Shown: in pieces, positions 10,520 through 19,315 of the stretch
How positions within the stretch are numbered: the stretch's first letter is position 1
How the letters are laid out: each line of letters opens with the position of its first letter
Source of the DNA: Cladobotryum mycophilum
Lineage: Eukaryota > Ascomycota > Sordariomycetes > Hypocreales > Hypocreaceae
Assembly (NCBI GenBank): GCA_036429605.1
Contig: JAVFKD010000002.1
Span: 1 to 64,000, forward strand
Direction of reading: 5' to 3'
DNA length: 64,000 nt
Program-made: the position numbers and the translations under genes
The notes under the pieces: model-generated
Seen by the model: only the letters and a program-made list of their open reading frames with translations
Databases searched by the model: none
What the model was told of the DNA's origin: nothing

Positions 10520-11110
10520 GGTTTAGAAGTTTCTTAGGGGATTGGGTTAGGGTTGGGTTAGGGTTTTTTTAGTTTCTTATAAGGGATTGGGTTTTTTTGA
10601 GATTGGTACAGGGGTTGGGTTTTTTAGTTTCTTATAAGGGATTGGGTTTTTTTGAGATTGGCACAGGGGTTGGGTTTTTTAGTTTCTTATAAGGGGTTGG
10701 GTTTTTTTAGTTTCTTATAAGGGATTGGGTTTTTTGAGATTGGTACAGGGGTTGGGTTTTTCTAGGGATTGGGTTTTTTGAGATTGGCACAGGGGTTGGG
10801 TTTTTTAGTTTCTTATAAGGGATTGGGTTTTTTAGTTTCTTATAAGGGGTTGGGTTTTTTAGTTTCTTATAAGGGATTGGGTTTTTTTGAGATTGGCACA
10901 GGGGTTGGGTTTTTTAGTTTCTTATAAGGGATTGGGTTTCTCTAGGGGTTGGGTTTTTTAGTTTCTTATAAGGGGTTGGGTTTTTTAGTTTCTTATAAGG
11001 GATTGGGTTTTTTGAGATTGGTACAGGGGTTGGGTTTTTTGAGATTGGCACAGGGGTTGGGTTTTTTAGTTTCTTATAAGGGATTGGGTTTAGTAGGGAT
11101 TAGGTTTTTT
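10520..11110 (+). repeat. Two-unit TTGGG minisatellite with telomere-like start
   Basis: About twenty units of 27-28 bp alternate between two types. Type A has the core AGTTTCTTATAAGGGATTGGG and type B the core GAGATTGGTACAGGGGTTGGG (or GGCACAGGGG). Both end in GG(A/G)TTGGG followed by a T run. The 5' edge at about 10540-10567 reads GGGTTAGGGTTGGGTTAGGG, which is telomere-like. G-rich polarity on the + strand is opposite to the C-rich end at base 1. It sits just upstream of the retrotransposon reading frame and may be part of its 5' region. The open frame 10949-11149 is only repeat translation. Confidence 0.75.
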
Positions 11111-11159
11111 TGGTTTTTTTTATATAGTTTATTAAGGGGTTTAGGGTAGAATTAAATTA

Positions 11160-11754
11160 GCTTGTAGCTAAAGGATTAGGTTATAGTTGTTTTTGTCGAG
11201 GGGTTAGCTTATAGCTATTTTCCGCTATACTTTTAGTTATAGCTGTTTCCGGCTATACCTTTACTTATAGCTGTTTCCGGCTATACCTTTGGGTTATAGC
11301 TGTTTTCGGTTATACCTTTAGGTTATTTAATAGTCCCTGTTTTTCCTGTTTTTTTTATTTTCCATCTTTAGTTTTCTATCCTTGTTTTATCCTTGGGTTA
11401 TCCTTGTTTTATTCTATTCAACTACAAAATTATCCTTAACTTATTCTTTAGGTTACCGTTAGGTTACCTTTGCGTTGGCTTTGGGTTATTTTTAGTTATA
11501 TAGCGTATTTTTATAGCTATTTATTAGCTGATTTCTTTAGCTATTTTATAGTTATCTCTTTGCCACCTTAGTAGCTATTTTATAGCTATTTTATAGCTGT
11601 TCTTTCTAGCTATTCTAAGCTATTCTAAGCTATTCTAAGCTATTCTAAGCTATTTCAAGCTATTTCAAGCTATTTCAAGCTAGTTATAGCTAGTTATAGC
11701 TACCCTTAGCTAAGCATAGCTAAGCATAGCTATTCCTACCTATTTTACCTACCT
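11160..11754 (+). repeat. AGCTAT-rich leader of the retrotransposon
   Basis: This stretch has GTTATAGCTGTTTCCGGCTATACCTTT-type repeats at about 11160-11330. Downstream lie tandem 10-bp CTAAGCTATT units (about 11605-11690) that grade into GCTAGTTATA and AGCATAGCTA words right up to the ATG. There is no coding potential. It is probably the 5' untranslated region of the downstream element, since its TAGC/CTAT word preference continues inside the reading frame. Confidence 0.5.
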
Positions 11755-14700
11755 ATGGCTTCCTGCCCCACTTGCAATAGGGTCTATAAGGACCCTTTGC
11801 ACCATATACGTAAAATACACCCCCAAGAGCAATATACTAACCTAGAGCTACAGCCCCTAGGCTTAGTTGCCTGCCCTATTTGCTATACTGCCTGCCTAGG
11901 CCAGCACGGAATCCATACCCATCAGGCCAAGGCACATAATATAGCTGGCACGAACCCTAGTTCCAACCTAGCTAGGAGGGCAGCTACCCAATCCGTCCGA
12001 CCTAATAGCCCCTTGGCTATACACCTAAATCAGGGTCGGAAAAGAAGGTCTTCCTATGACCTTATTCATCCAGCTACCCGGCTAAGAAATAGATCCCCTG
12101 ATGCCCCTGATAACCTAGAAGATCAGGGACTAGGAAAAGGAAAAGGCAAAGAAAGGGCTAGGTCTAGGGCTTCCTCTATGACCTCCCTGCCTTCTTTATC
12201 TGACCTATTTGACTCTGACGACCCTAACGAGGTTATAGACTTAACTGATAAGCCAGATAACTGGGAAGGGCCTATGAGCTTAAAACGACCTACTAGTCCG
12301 GAGAGACTTATAGGTCCTAAAAAGCTTAGAATCCCGGATGATCTTATAGGCTTAGAAGGGCTAGCTAACTCGAAGAGGTTAGCTAATCCGGAAAAACCTA
12401 TAGATCCAGTTACTCTAGCGAAATCAAAAGGTCCTATAACCTCAAGGACCTTAGCAGAATCAGCTTGGGCAGCTATGGTAGATACGGCAGCTACAGCAAC
12501 TACGGCAGCTACAGCAACTACGGCAGCTACAGGGGCTACGGCAGCTACGGCAGCTACGGGGGCTACAGAGGCTACAGAGGCTACAGAAGCTATAGGGAAC
12601 CCAAGAGCCCTAGAAAAACAACACCTTCAAGCCCTAAAGCCTTCCCTAGACGCCCCTACAACCCAGATTTTACTGGCTTTTTCCCCAGTCCATGTCCCGG
12701 AAAATAGACTCCACGCTAGGCACGCTGCTGTTTTTATAGCAACGGCTAAACGATTAGCCGAAGCCTTCCTAGCTAAACCTACGGAAAAAGCCCTACTACA
12801 CTTTCTTATCCTTCCTAGGGTCCTAGGTCTAGGTATTCAAGAAGGTCAGCTGGTAGCTACACTAAGGGATTTCCCCCAGAACCTGGATTCCTTACAGACC
12901 TTGATCCAGGTTAAGGGCCCCGAGGAAACCCCACAGAACCTAGATCCAACCAAGCAAGCTATAAGGCTACTGGAAATGGGATATTTAGGTAGGGCCTCTA
13001 GAGCCCTATACGAAAACGCTCCTATGGCAGCGGACAGCCCCGAGACTAGGGCCCAGCTATTAGAAAAACACCCAATAGGGCCTAAAAACCCGTTTATTTC
13101 TAATAAGGCTAGGCCAGCCGCTGGCCAATCTATTACCCAGAAGACTATTCTAAAGGCTATAAAATCTATAAGCCCGGAAAAAGCCTCAGGCCTTAGTGGA
13201 TGGACTAGACCGTTACTAGACCTAGCTATAAGGGAATCTTCTACCGTAGAATTCCTTAGGCTTCTAGCTGATATGATTAGACAAGGTACAGCCCCCGGGG
13301 CTAGGCTTCTATGTGCCTCTAGGTTAATTGCCCTTAGAAAACCTGATAAGGGCATAAGACCTATAGCAATAGGAGATATCATCTATAGGCTAGCTATGAA
13401 GGCTATCCTAATTACCTCTTTTAAAACCTCTATGCTATTACCTAATCAACTAGGGGTAAATAGCCCGGGAGGGGTCGAACCGGCTATCTTCTTACTAGAA
13501 GAAGCTATAACTGGAAATAACACATCTGGAATAGCCAAAATAGCCTCCCTAGACCTAGCAAATGCCTTCAATTCAGTCAGCAGACTAGCTATAGCTGGGG
13601 CTATAGCCACCTATGCCCCAACCTTCTATAAGGCAGCTGCTTGGGCTTATAACAATCCCTCTATCCTGGTTACGGCTGCAGGGGCTATAGTGGCCTCTAG
13701 TGAAGGGGTTAGGCAAGGGGACCCCCTAGGGCCCTTACTATTTTCCCTAGCCTTTAGGCCCACTTTAGAAGCTTTAATTACTAGGCTACCTAAAGCAAAT
13801 ATAGTAGCCTATCTGGATGATGTTTATATCCTAGATAAAGACCCTCAAATCCCTATCTTATCTAAGATAACAGAAACCTTCCAGAAGTCCCCTGTAACCT
13901 TAAACCTAGCTAAAAGCAAGGAATATAAGGTATCTAGTTTACGTCAGAACGGCCTAGGGGCCCTAGGGACCTTTATAGGACCCCTATCAACTAGAAAGGC
14001 GTTTCTAGAAGCTAAGATATCTAAGTTTTCAGCTACTATCACAGCTTTAGAAGACCTTCCTAAACAGTATAGCCTGCTATTGCTTAGAGGAAGTGTTCAT
14101 CTTCTCCTTAGGCACCTACTAAGGCAGCTAGACCCTAGGGGCCTAGAGGTTCAATGGGCTGTCCTAGATAACCTTATCAAGGACTCTATCCAAGGCCTAG
14201 CTTCTAGGTCCCCTAAGGGTCAGCCCTCTAATCTTATGGAACTAAACAAGGCCCAGCTAGACCTAGTGGCCTTACCAGCTAGGGAAGGAGGGCTTGGAAT
14301 ACCCTTATATAAGGAATTTGCCTTAAAAATCTACCAAGCCGCAAGAAACGCTAGTCAACCTATCCTAGATAAGATCCTAGGGAGGAATATAGCTAGAAGC
14401 CAGCCTAAGGAACCCTTCCAGACCGCCAAGGAAGTCCTTATAGAGGCCACTAGCTTACGGATAGAGAGATTAGCAGAGGTTCTATACCCTGACCAGCTAA
14501 GAGCTAGGATCGAAAACAGTAGCTATCTTAGCCGCAAGTGGCTTCAGGTCTTGCCCACACAAAAACAACATATTATAGCAGACCAAGAAGTTGCCGAGGC
14601 TTTAAGAAATAGGCTATTAATCCCAGTCAAGCTAGGAAATAGCCTATGCAATAGCTGCGGAGAAAAGGCATCCCTAGGCCACGAAGACGTGTGTAAAGGA

Positions 14701-15369
14701 GCTAGCCGAAGGTGGATCAACCGCCACAATCAGATAACCCGTGCCATTTATAAAACACTAGCTAGCCGGGCTAATCTAGAAGTGGAAATCGAACCTTCCC
14801 TGACCCCTTATATACCCTCAGGCCCCAAGGACCCCCAAGACCCTCAGGACCCTCAGAACCCTCAGGACCCTCAGAACCCTCAGAACCCTCAGGACCCTCT
14901 TAGTGCCCCAGGCCCTAGCACCCAAGGCCCTAGACCTCAAGACCCCTCAAAAACCCCTAGGCCCCAGACCCACCAAAAAGCAGATCTAGCTATTACCCTA
15001 GGGTCTAGCCGCTATTTCTACGATATCCAAATCGTAGCTATAAATAAGCCCTCAGCTAGACCCGAGGCTTATAGCACGTTAGCAGAGGCTGCTAAGGAAA
15101 AACAGCGCAAGTATGAGTATTTAGGCCCTTTTTTCAGGCCTATAATTATCTCATCAGGGGGCTTATTCGAAAAAGAGGCTTCTAAGCACTATAAGGAACT
15201 GCAGAAGGCTGCAGGGCCTACAGCAGCTACTTGGATGGATAATCAGATAGGGCTTATTCTGGCTAAGACTAGGGCCCAATCAGCCCTTTCTATAGCTAAG
15301 GATATCCCTAGGACTATAGAAAAGACCTGGGAAGCTAGAAAAAGTATAAGAAAAACCAAGACTAACTAA
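11755..15369 (+). CDS. Non-LTR retrotransposon protein: zinc fingers, reverse transcriptase, restriction-like endonuclease
   Basis: The protein has 1204 aa. Two C2H2 fingers lie at residues about 4-22 and 40-61. A Lys/Pro-rich linker and an Ala-Thr tract (about 240-285) follow. The reverse transcriptase spans roughly 460-760, with SLDLANAFN at about 598, EGVRQGDPLGPLLFSLAF, and catalytic YLDD at about 686-689. A CCHC knuckle (C965-x2-C-x7-H-x4-C980) is followed by RHN. A DPQ/NPQ repeat (about 1024-1045) interrupts the C-terminal endonuclease, which has KADLAIT near 1077, YFYDIQIV near 1089 and a following KEKQRKY; this fits the PD-(D/E)XK restriction-like fold. It would cut target DNA and copy its own RNA there by target-primed reverse transcription. 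Codon use is strikingly CTA, ATA, AGG and GCT rich, unlike host genes. All catalytic motifs are present, so it may be active. Confidence 0.88.
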   Translation: MASCPTCNRVYKDPLHHIRKIHPQEQYTNLELQPLGLVACPICYTACLGQHGIHTHQAKAHNIAGTNPSSNLARRAATQSVRPNSPLAIHLNQGRKRRSSYDLIHPATRLRNRSPDAPDNLEDQGLGKGKGKERARSRASSMTSLPSLSDLFDSDDPNEVIDLTDKPDNWEGPMSLKRPTSPERLIGPKKLRIPDDLIGLEGLANSKRLANPEKPIDPVTLAKSKGPITSRTLAESAWAAMVDTAATATTAATATTAATGATAATAATGATEATEATEAIGNPRALEKQHLQALKPSLDAPTTQILLAFSPVHVPENRLHARHAAVFIATAKRLAEAFLAKPTEKALLHFLILPRVLGLGIQEGQLVATLRDFPQNLDSLQTLIQVKGPEETPQNLDPTKQAIRLLEMGYLGRASRALYENAPMAADSPETRAQLLEKHPIGPKNPFISNKARPAAGQSITQKTILKAIKSISPEKASGLSGWTRPLLDLAIRESSTVEFLRLLADMIRQGTAPGARLLCASRLIALRKPDKGIRPIAIGDIIYRLAMKAILITSFKTSMLLPNQLGVNSPGGVEPAIFLLEEAITGNNTSGIAKIASLDLANAFNSVSRLAIAGAIATYAPTFYKAAAWAYNNPSILVTAAGAIVASSEGVRQGDPLGPLLFSLAFRPTLEALITRLPKANIVAYLDDVYILDKDPQIPILSKITETFQKSPVTLNLAKSKEYKVSSLRQNGLGALGTFIGPLSTRKAFLEAKISKFSATITALEDLPKQYSLLLLRGSVHLLLRHLLRQLDPRGLEVQWAVLDNLIKDSIQGLASRSPKGQPSNLMELNKAQLDLVALPAREGGLGIPLYKEFALKIYQAARNASQPILDKILGRNIARSQPKEPFQTAKEVLIEATSLRIERLAEVLYPDQLRARIENSSYLSRKWLQVLPTQKQHIIADQEVAEALRNRLLIPVKLGNSLCNSCGEKASLGHEDVCKGASRRWINRHNQITRAIYKTLASRANLEVEIEPSLTPYIPSGPKDPQDPQDPQNPQDPQNPQNPQDPLSAPGPSTQGPRPQDPSKTPRPQTHQKADLAITLGSSRYFYDIQIVAINKPSARPEAYSTLAEAAKEKQRKYEYLGPFFRPIIISSGGLFEKEASKHYKELQKAAGPTAATWMDNQIGLILAKTRAQSALSIAKDIPRTIEKTWEARKSIRKTKTN

Positions 15370-15660
15370 CTATAGCTTATCCTTTTACTATCCTTAATTT
15401 CCTTGTTTTTCTTGTTTTTTCTTCTTTTCTTATTTTTCCCTTATTTTCTCTTTATCTTTCTTATTTTCCTTATTTTCCTTATTTTCCTTATTTTCCTTAT
15501 TTTCCTAACTCTCTTTATTTTTCCTTATCTTTTCCTTATTTTCTCTTATTTTTCTATTTTTCTTTTATTTTCTTTTTATTCCTTTATACATTCCTTAAAT
15601 CCCTATTATTTCCTTATAAAAAGCTATATAAAAACCCTTATAAAAACAATCTAGCATAGT
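15370..15660 (+). repeat. Pyrimidine-rich 3' tail, TTATTTTCC microsatellite
   Basis: After the retrotransposon stop the + strand is almost pure C/T, including tandem TTATTTTCC units at about 15462-15510. It could be the element's 3' untranslated region or its insertion target. The Phe/Leu frame at 15403-15654 is a by-product of the repeat. Confidence 0.6.
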
Positions 15661-16689
15661 GGCTTAGTATAATTAATATAAGAGAAATTAAAACCCCAAT
15701 ATCTCGCCGGTAACCGTAGAAAATTACTAGCTATTATATACGTTCTAGCCATAGGCTCATAACAGCAAACAAGCTCTCTCTTATTACCTTACTAGTTATT
15801 CAAGGCTAGTTTATAGCACTCTAATAGTTCTACTCCTATAAAAGCACACTGTTTAAGTAAGCCTAGACTTTAGGTATAAGGTTTACAGGGTTAACTTCTA
15901 GATTAACAAAAAAAAGTATTACACTCAATATCTTTATTTTCCATCCACCTTTACGTTCGATTTTAAACCAATAGCTCCTAGCCCTTAATAGGAAAAATCA
16001 TTAGCAGTATACGCTTTGTCTTTATAAAAGCTCGATTACAAAAGTATTAATACTAGCTGGTTTATTTTTACCTTTAAGGTTATATTAATTATATACTTTA
16101 CGATAGTATACTTATATTTTTTAGACTTAATAATAGATATAAGTACACTTATAACACTTTAGGCTATCTATCTTAAGTACCTTAAGATAAGGAATTAGAT
16201 AAATACTAAAGGGTAAGATCTTTAGCCTGCCTAGTTCATCTTATATTTATATTAGACCTAGAATATTCTAGATAGCTTATACTATTATATACTATTCTAT
16301 TAATAAGAGATTATAGTATTAAGTTTAAAAATAAATAATAACTTTATTGGTTATATAAATAAACTTATACTTTTTATAAACAATAAGTAAGTATATTAGT
16401 AAATAAGTAAAAGAGTCTATTATATAGGAATATCTATTATATTGTATTGTATTCTGGTTATATTATATACTAATTATTAAATTAATAAATCTAAGGTAAA
16501 GGGTTTAAAACTCCTTGTATTTTACACGACCTTTAATTATATATTATTATTAAACCATTATGATTACTAATATAGCCTACTAATAATTTAATTAGTTAAT
16601 TATAAACTAACTCTACCCCTATTTAAGAAATTCAACTCTACCCCTAGTAAGGTAGGGCTAGAAAATCAACTTTACTAGAGTTAATATGG

Positions 16690-16790
16690 ACATTGTCTAC
16701 AAGATTATAGTAAGTATAAGTATTTCTAAAAGTGGGTCCCTTTTTCAGTGTATAACCGAGACATAGAGTTAGGTTATTATATTTAAATAT
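16690..16790 (-). repeat. LTR-like family fragment
   Basis: Words TAAGTATAAGTATTTCTAAA, GTGGGTCC, AGTGTATAACC and TTAGGTTATTATA match one end of the 480-bp repeat family at 31163-31642 and its less mutated relative at 9887-10205. Only one terminus is present. Confidence 0.5.
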
Positions 16791-16914
16791 TATTTAAATA
16801 AAGTAATATATATTAATTATTAATAAAATATAATAAATAAAAAATAATTTATTTTAAATATAACTAAGTACAAAAATATAAGTTTATTTAAATATTTAGT
16901 TAATTATTTAATTA

Positions 16915-17225
16915 ACTACTAAAAGACCCTACCCTGTACTATAGGATTATTAAATATTTAATTAGCTTAATTAATTAACTATTTAATTAACTGCTTAGTA
17001 AACTACTTAAAAACCCTATCCTTTAATGTAGGGTTATTAAGTGCTTAATTAATTTAATTAATTATTTAAAAACCCTATCCTTTAATGTAGGGTTATTAAG
17101 TGCTTAATTAATTTAATTAATTATTTAAAAACCCTGCCCTATAGTATAGAATTATTAGCTTAATTAATTAATTATTTAATTAAGTACTTAAAGACCCTGT
17201 TCTATAGGATAAAGTTATTAATTAT
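16915..17225. repeat. 59-bp minisatellite (about five units)
   Basis: The core AAAACCCTATCCTTTAATG... begins at 17010, 17069 and 17128, exactly 59 bp apart, with more divergent copies at about 16918 and 17190. Each unit carries an inverted repeat (ACCCTA...TAGGGT) that could form a hairpin, plus the palindrome TTAATTAATTTAATTAA. Confidence 0.75.
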
Positions 17226-17515
17226 TTTATTTTATAATATAAAATAAGTTTAATAGTTATGAAAATAAAATAAAAATATAATTTAATAAAATCTTTTTTT
17301 AAATATTAAAGAATTTAATTAATAATTATTTTTTTTATTAAAAATTATTTTTTTATAAATTCATATAAAAAATAAATATTAAATATGTTTTTTAGAATTT
17401 AAAATAAAAAGTTCTAAGAAAAAGGCTTTTTTGCTTAACTCTAGCCTAAAGGCTTAGAGTGAGTTTTTCCTATATAATATATAAATATAAAGGTAAAGAT
17501 TATTATACAAAGCAG

Positions 17516-17552
17516 TTCACTCGCTTATATAATCCGCTCGCTTATAGTTTAC
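17516..17552. repeat. Orphan pogo-type terminal repeat
   Basis: CACTCGCTTATATAATCCGC followed by TCGCTTATAGTTTACATT matches the two-box right terminal repeat of the pogo elements in this window (CACTCGCTTxTGT... then CTCGCTTATGG). No matching left end or transposase is nearby, so it is a remnant or a MITE end. Confidence 0.5.
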
Positions 17553-17736
17553 ATTAAGCTCTTATATATCTTAATTATTAATAAACCTATTAATAAAAGA
17601 AATATTAAGCTAGTATATTTAATAAAATACAAGTAGAGTAGTATTAAAAACAGTGAAAGAAGCTAAAATGTAAAAGCTTAGTCCTATAAAATCACCGTTG
17701 CTTTGCTATGCTTTTAATGTAAAGCATCTATAATAC

Positions 17737-19110
17737 CTATGAGTTGCGAACTGCCCCCTTTAGCTTCTGCCGACAACCCGCGCAAGCTATTATTTGACAA
17801 CCAGGGCAAGAAAAGGCAAACCGTCGCTGCACACTTTCGCACCTCTGGCAAATGTTACGGCCGTTGACTTGCTGCCACCACCCTTTATGCTGACACGTAG
17901 TGCTCTTTGTTGCGTTTGATGCCCTCGATGGTGTCCCTGTTTTGCTCCTTGCACTCTCTTTTAGCGACGCTTTCTCCCTCTGTGTTTGTTCTTGCTTAGC
18001 CTTGCGTTGTGTCTCTGCTGCAGCTCTCCTAACCTCCTGTGCCCTTCGCTGCGCCTCTGCCACAGCAGTTCTCCTAGTGGCTTCTTCTTGTCTTCGTGTC
18101 TCAGCTTCTCGGTATGCATTCCTCCTTATCTCTTCAAACCTCTCCGCTGTTTCTCTTTCTCTTCGACGCGTTTCAGCATATTCAGCTTCTTTATCTCTCC
18201 GTCGCTTCTCCGCGGCGGCAGCTCTCTGGGCATCTTCTTCCTTTTGTCGGACTTCAGCTTCTTGACGAGCCTTTCGTAGCCTTTCCTCATGCTCTTTTCT
18301 AGCCACCGCTTCTCTTTGACGCATTTCAGCCTTTCTTATTTCTTCTTGTTTAGATCGCTTTTCTTGGATTGTTTTGTCCAGCTCATGTAATCGAAGCGTA
18401 ATACCGGCCAATTGTGCTTTACCGTTATCAAGTTTCCTTTCCACTACTAGTCGACCAGTCCTTCGGCCTGAGGCCACCCGATTTCGTTCTTCTGTTTCTT
18501 TGTCCGATGGCTTAGCCCGGAAGAAATAGCCAAACCAACTATTCATCGCGACATCTTCTTGGGCGTGTTGGTCTTCTTCAGCCTTGAGTCGATCCAGCAC
18601 AGACTGATTTTTATTTATGTCTCTCTTAAGCTCGAACCGATCGTTGTCTAGCTTTCTTCTGTGCGATACCAAATTCTCTATTTCTCTTTCCAACTCTTGA
18701 ACCCCCGCCCCAGACGTGTTTGTTCCGTTGGTCCATGGCGAGGATCTCTGAGCTGGTTCTGTTCGCGGTGCTTCGTATCTGGAATTATTTTGCGAGGACG
18801 ATGGGTCTGACGGCTTCGTTTGTCGGATAGATGGATAGTGGAGATCAAAAAGCCGTCGCTGATCTGGGTCGCTTAAAGTACTATATGCTTCTTGAAGCTA
18901 TATATAAGGCTAGTTATCTTAGTCTTGTCCATAATAACTAAGAGTACTCACTCGCTGAAAGTGGGCTGTTGCCTGGGGAATATGTATATTCTTATCAGGA
19001 TGCCTTAACCTTGCAAGCCGTCTATAAGCCGATTTAATCGCAGCCAGGTCTGCTGTTTGTGTCAGTTCAAGCTCAGCATAGCAGTCGATGGTAAAGTGAC
19101 GAGGCGCCAT
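17737..19110 (-). CDS. J-domain (DnaJ-like) coiled-coil protein with C-terminal zinc-binding region
   Basis: Two exons: 19110-18952 and 18897-17737, with a 54-nt intron (18951-18898, GTGAGT...TAG). Joining them in phase 0 gives 439 aa. The splice completes the J domain: LTQTADLAAIKSAYRRLARLRHPDKN (HPD at residues 37-39) continues across the junction into LQEAYSTLSDPDQRRLFD. Next come a low-complexity linker, a WFGYFF patch, and a long Arg/Glu/Ala-rich coiled coil (about residues 185-360). The C-terminus has four CxxC-type pairs (CQHKGWW, CQRC, CPGC, CAGC), probably a zinc ribbon. J domains stimulate Hsp70 ATPase; client and location are unknown. The gene is free of RIP although embedded in RIP-mutated DNA and next to a dead pogo element. 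Confidence in the gene is high, in its role low. Confidence 0.88.
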
Positions 19111-19315
19111 TGCAAAAGATTTCTGGAATGAATAAGTAGCTATAGCATTTACCTAGCTAGTTAAGTAAACTTATTAGGTTTAAGTTACTTTGCAGGCAGT
19201 TTTAGTTGAGGGTTAGTTGCCTCAGGCATAGTGCGGGGTTACCATAACCAGACTTAGTTAAATCAATAAGCAACCCTAGTAGGTAAAGCATTAACACTGC
19301 TTAAGTAATAGTATA

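Larger units (their letters stand above)
10520..15660 (+). mobile_element. CRE/R2-like non-LTR retrotransposon (limits approximate)
   Basis: The element comprises a repeat-rich leader, one long reading frame (11755-15369), and a pyrimidine-rich 3' tail. The frame is intact and not RIP-mutated, unlike nearly all other transposons here. The 5' end faces the telomere and the 3' end the centromere, which is what target-primed reverse transcription from a chromosome-end 3' OH would give. The family architecture (N-terminal zinc fingers, reverse transcriptase, CCHC, restriction-like endonuclease) is that of site-specific elements such as CRE, R2 and the telomeric MoTeR of Magnaporthe. No target-site duplication was found, so both limits are uncertain. 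Confidence 0.6.
15661..17736. repeat. RIP-mutated AT-rich block
   Basis: About 2 kb is TA-rich and stop-dense in all frames, with no gene. Recognisable pieces: an LTR-like family end at about 16690-16790 (AAAGTGGGTCC and GAGTTAGGTTATTAT); a 59-bp minisatellite at 16915-17225; and a pogo-type terminal repeat at 17516-17552. The rest cannot be assigned by eye. Confidence 0.6.

Noticed and set aside
10520..11110. Direct repeats as a possible CRISPR array
   Set aside because: There are no unique spacers between units, and the host is a fungus.
1..11110. The TTTGGGG (933-960) and TTAGGGTTGGG (10540) tracts as former chromosome ends
   Set aside because: Their G-rich strand is the + strand, opposite to what a buried left telomere would show, so simple capture of an old end is not supported.
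10949..11149. Repetitive GLGFL peptide frame
   Set aside because: It is an in-frame translation of the TTGGG minisatellite.
12465..12707. Gly/Tyr-rich repeat frame
   Set aside because: It is the second frame of the Ala-Thr repeat within the retrotransposon protein.
15403..15654. Phe/Leu/Ile 83-aa frame after the retrotransposon
   Set aside because: It is a translation of the pyrimidine microsatellite.
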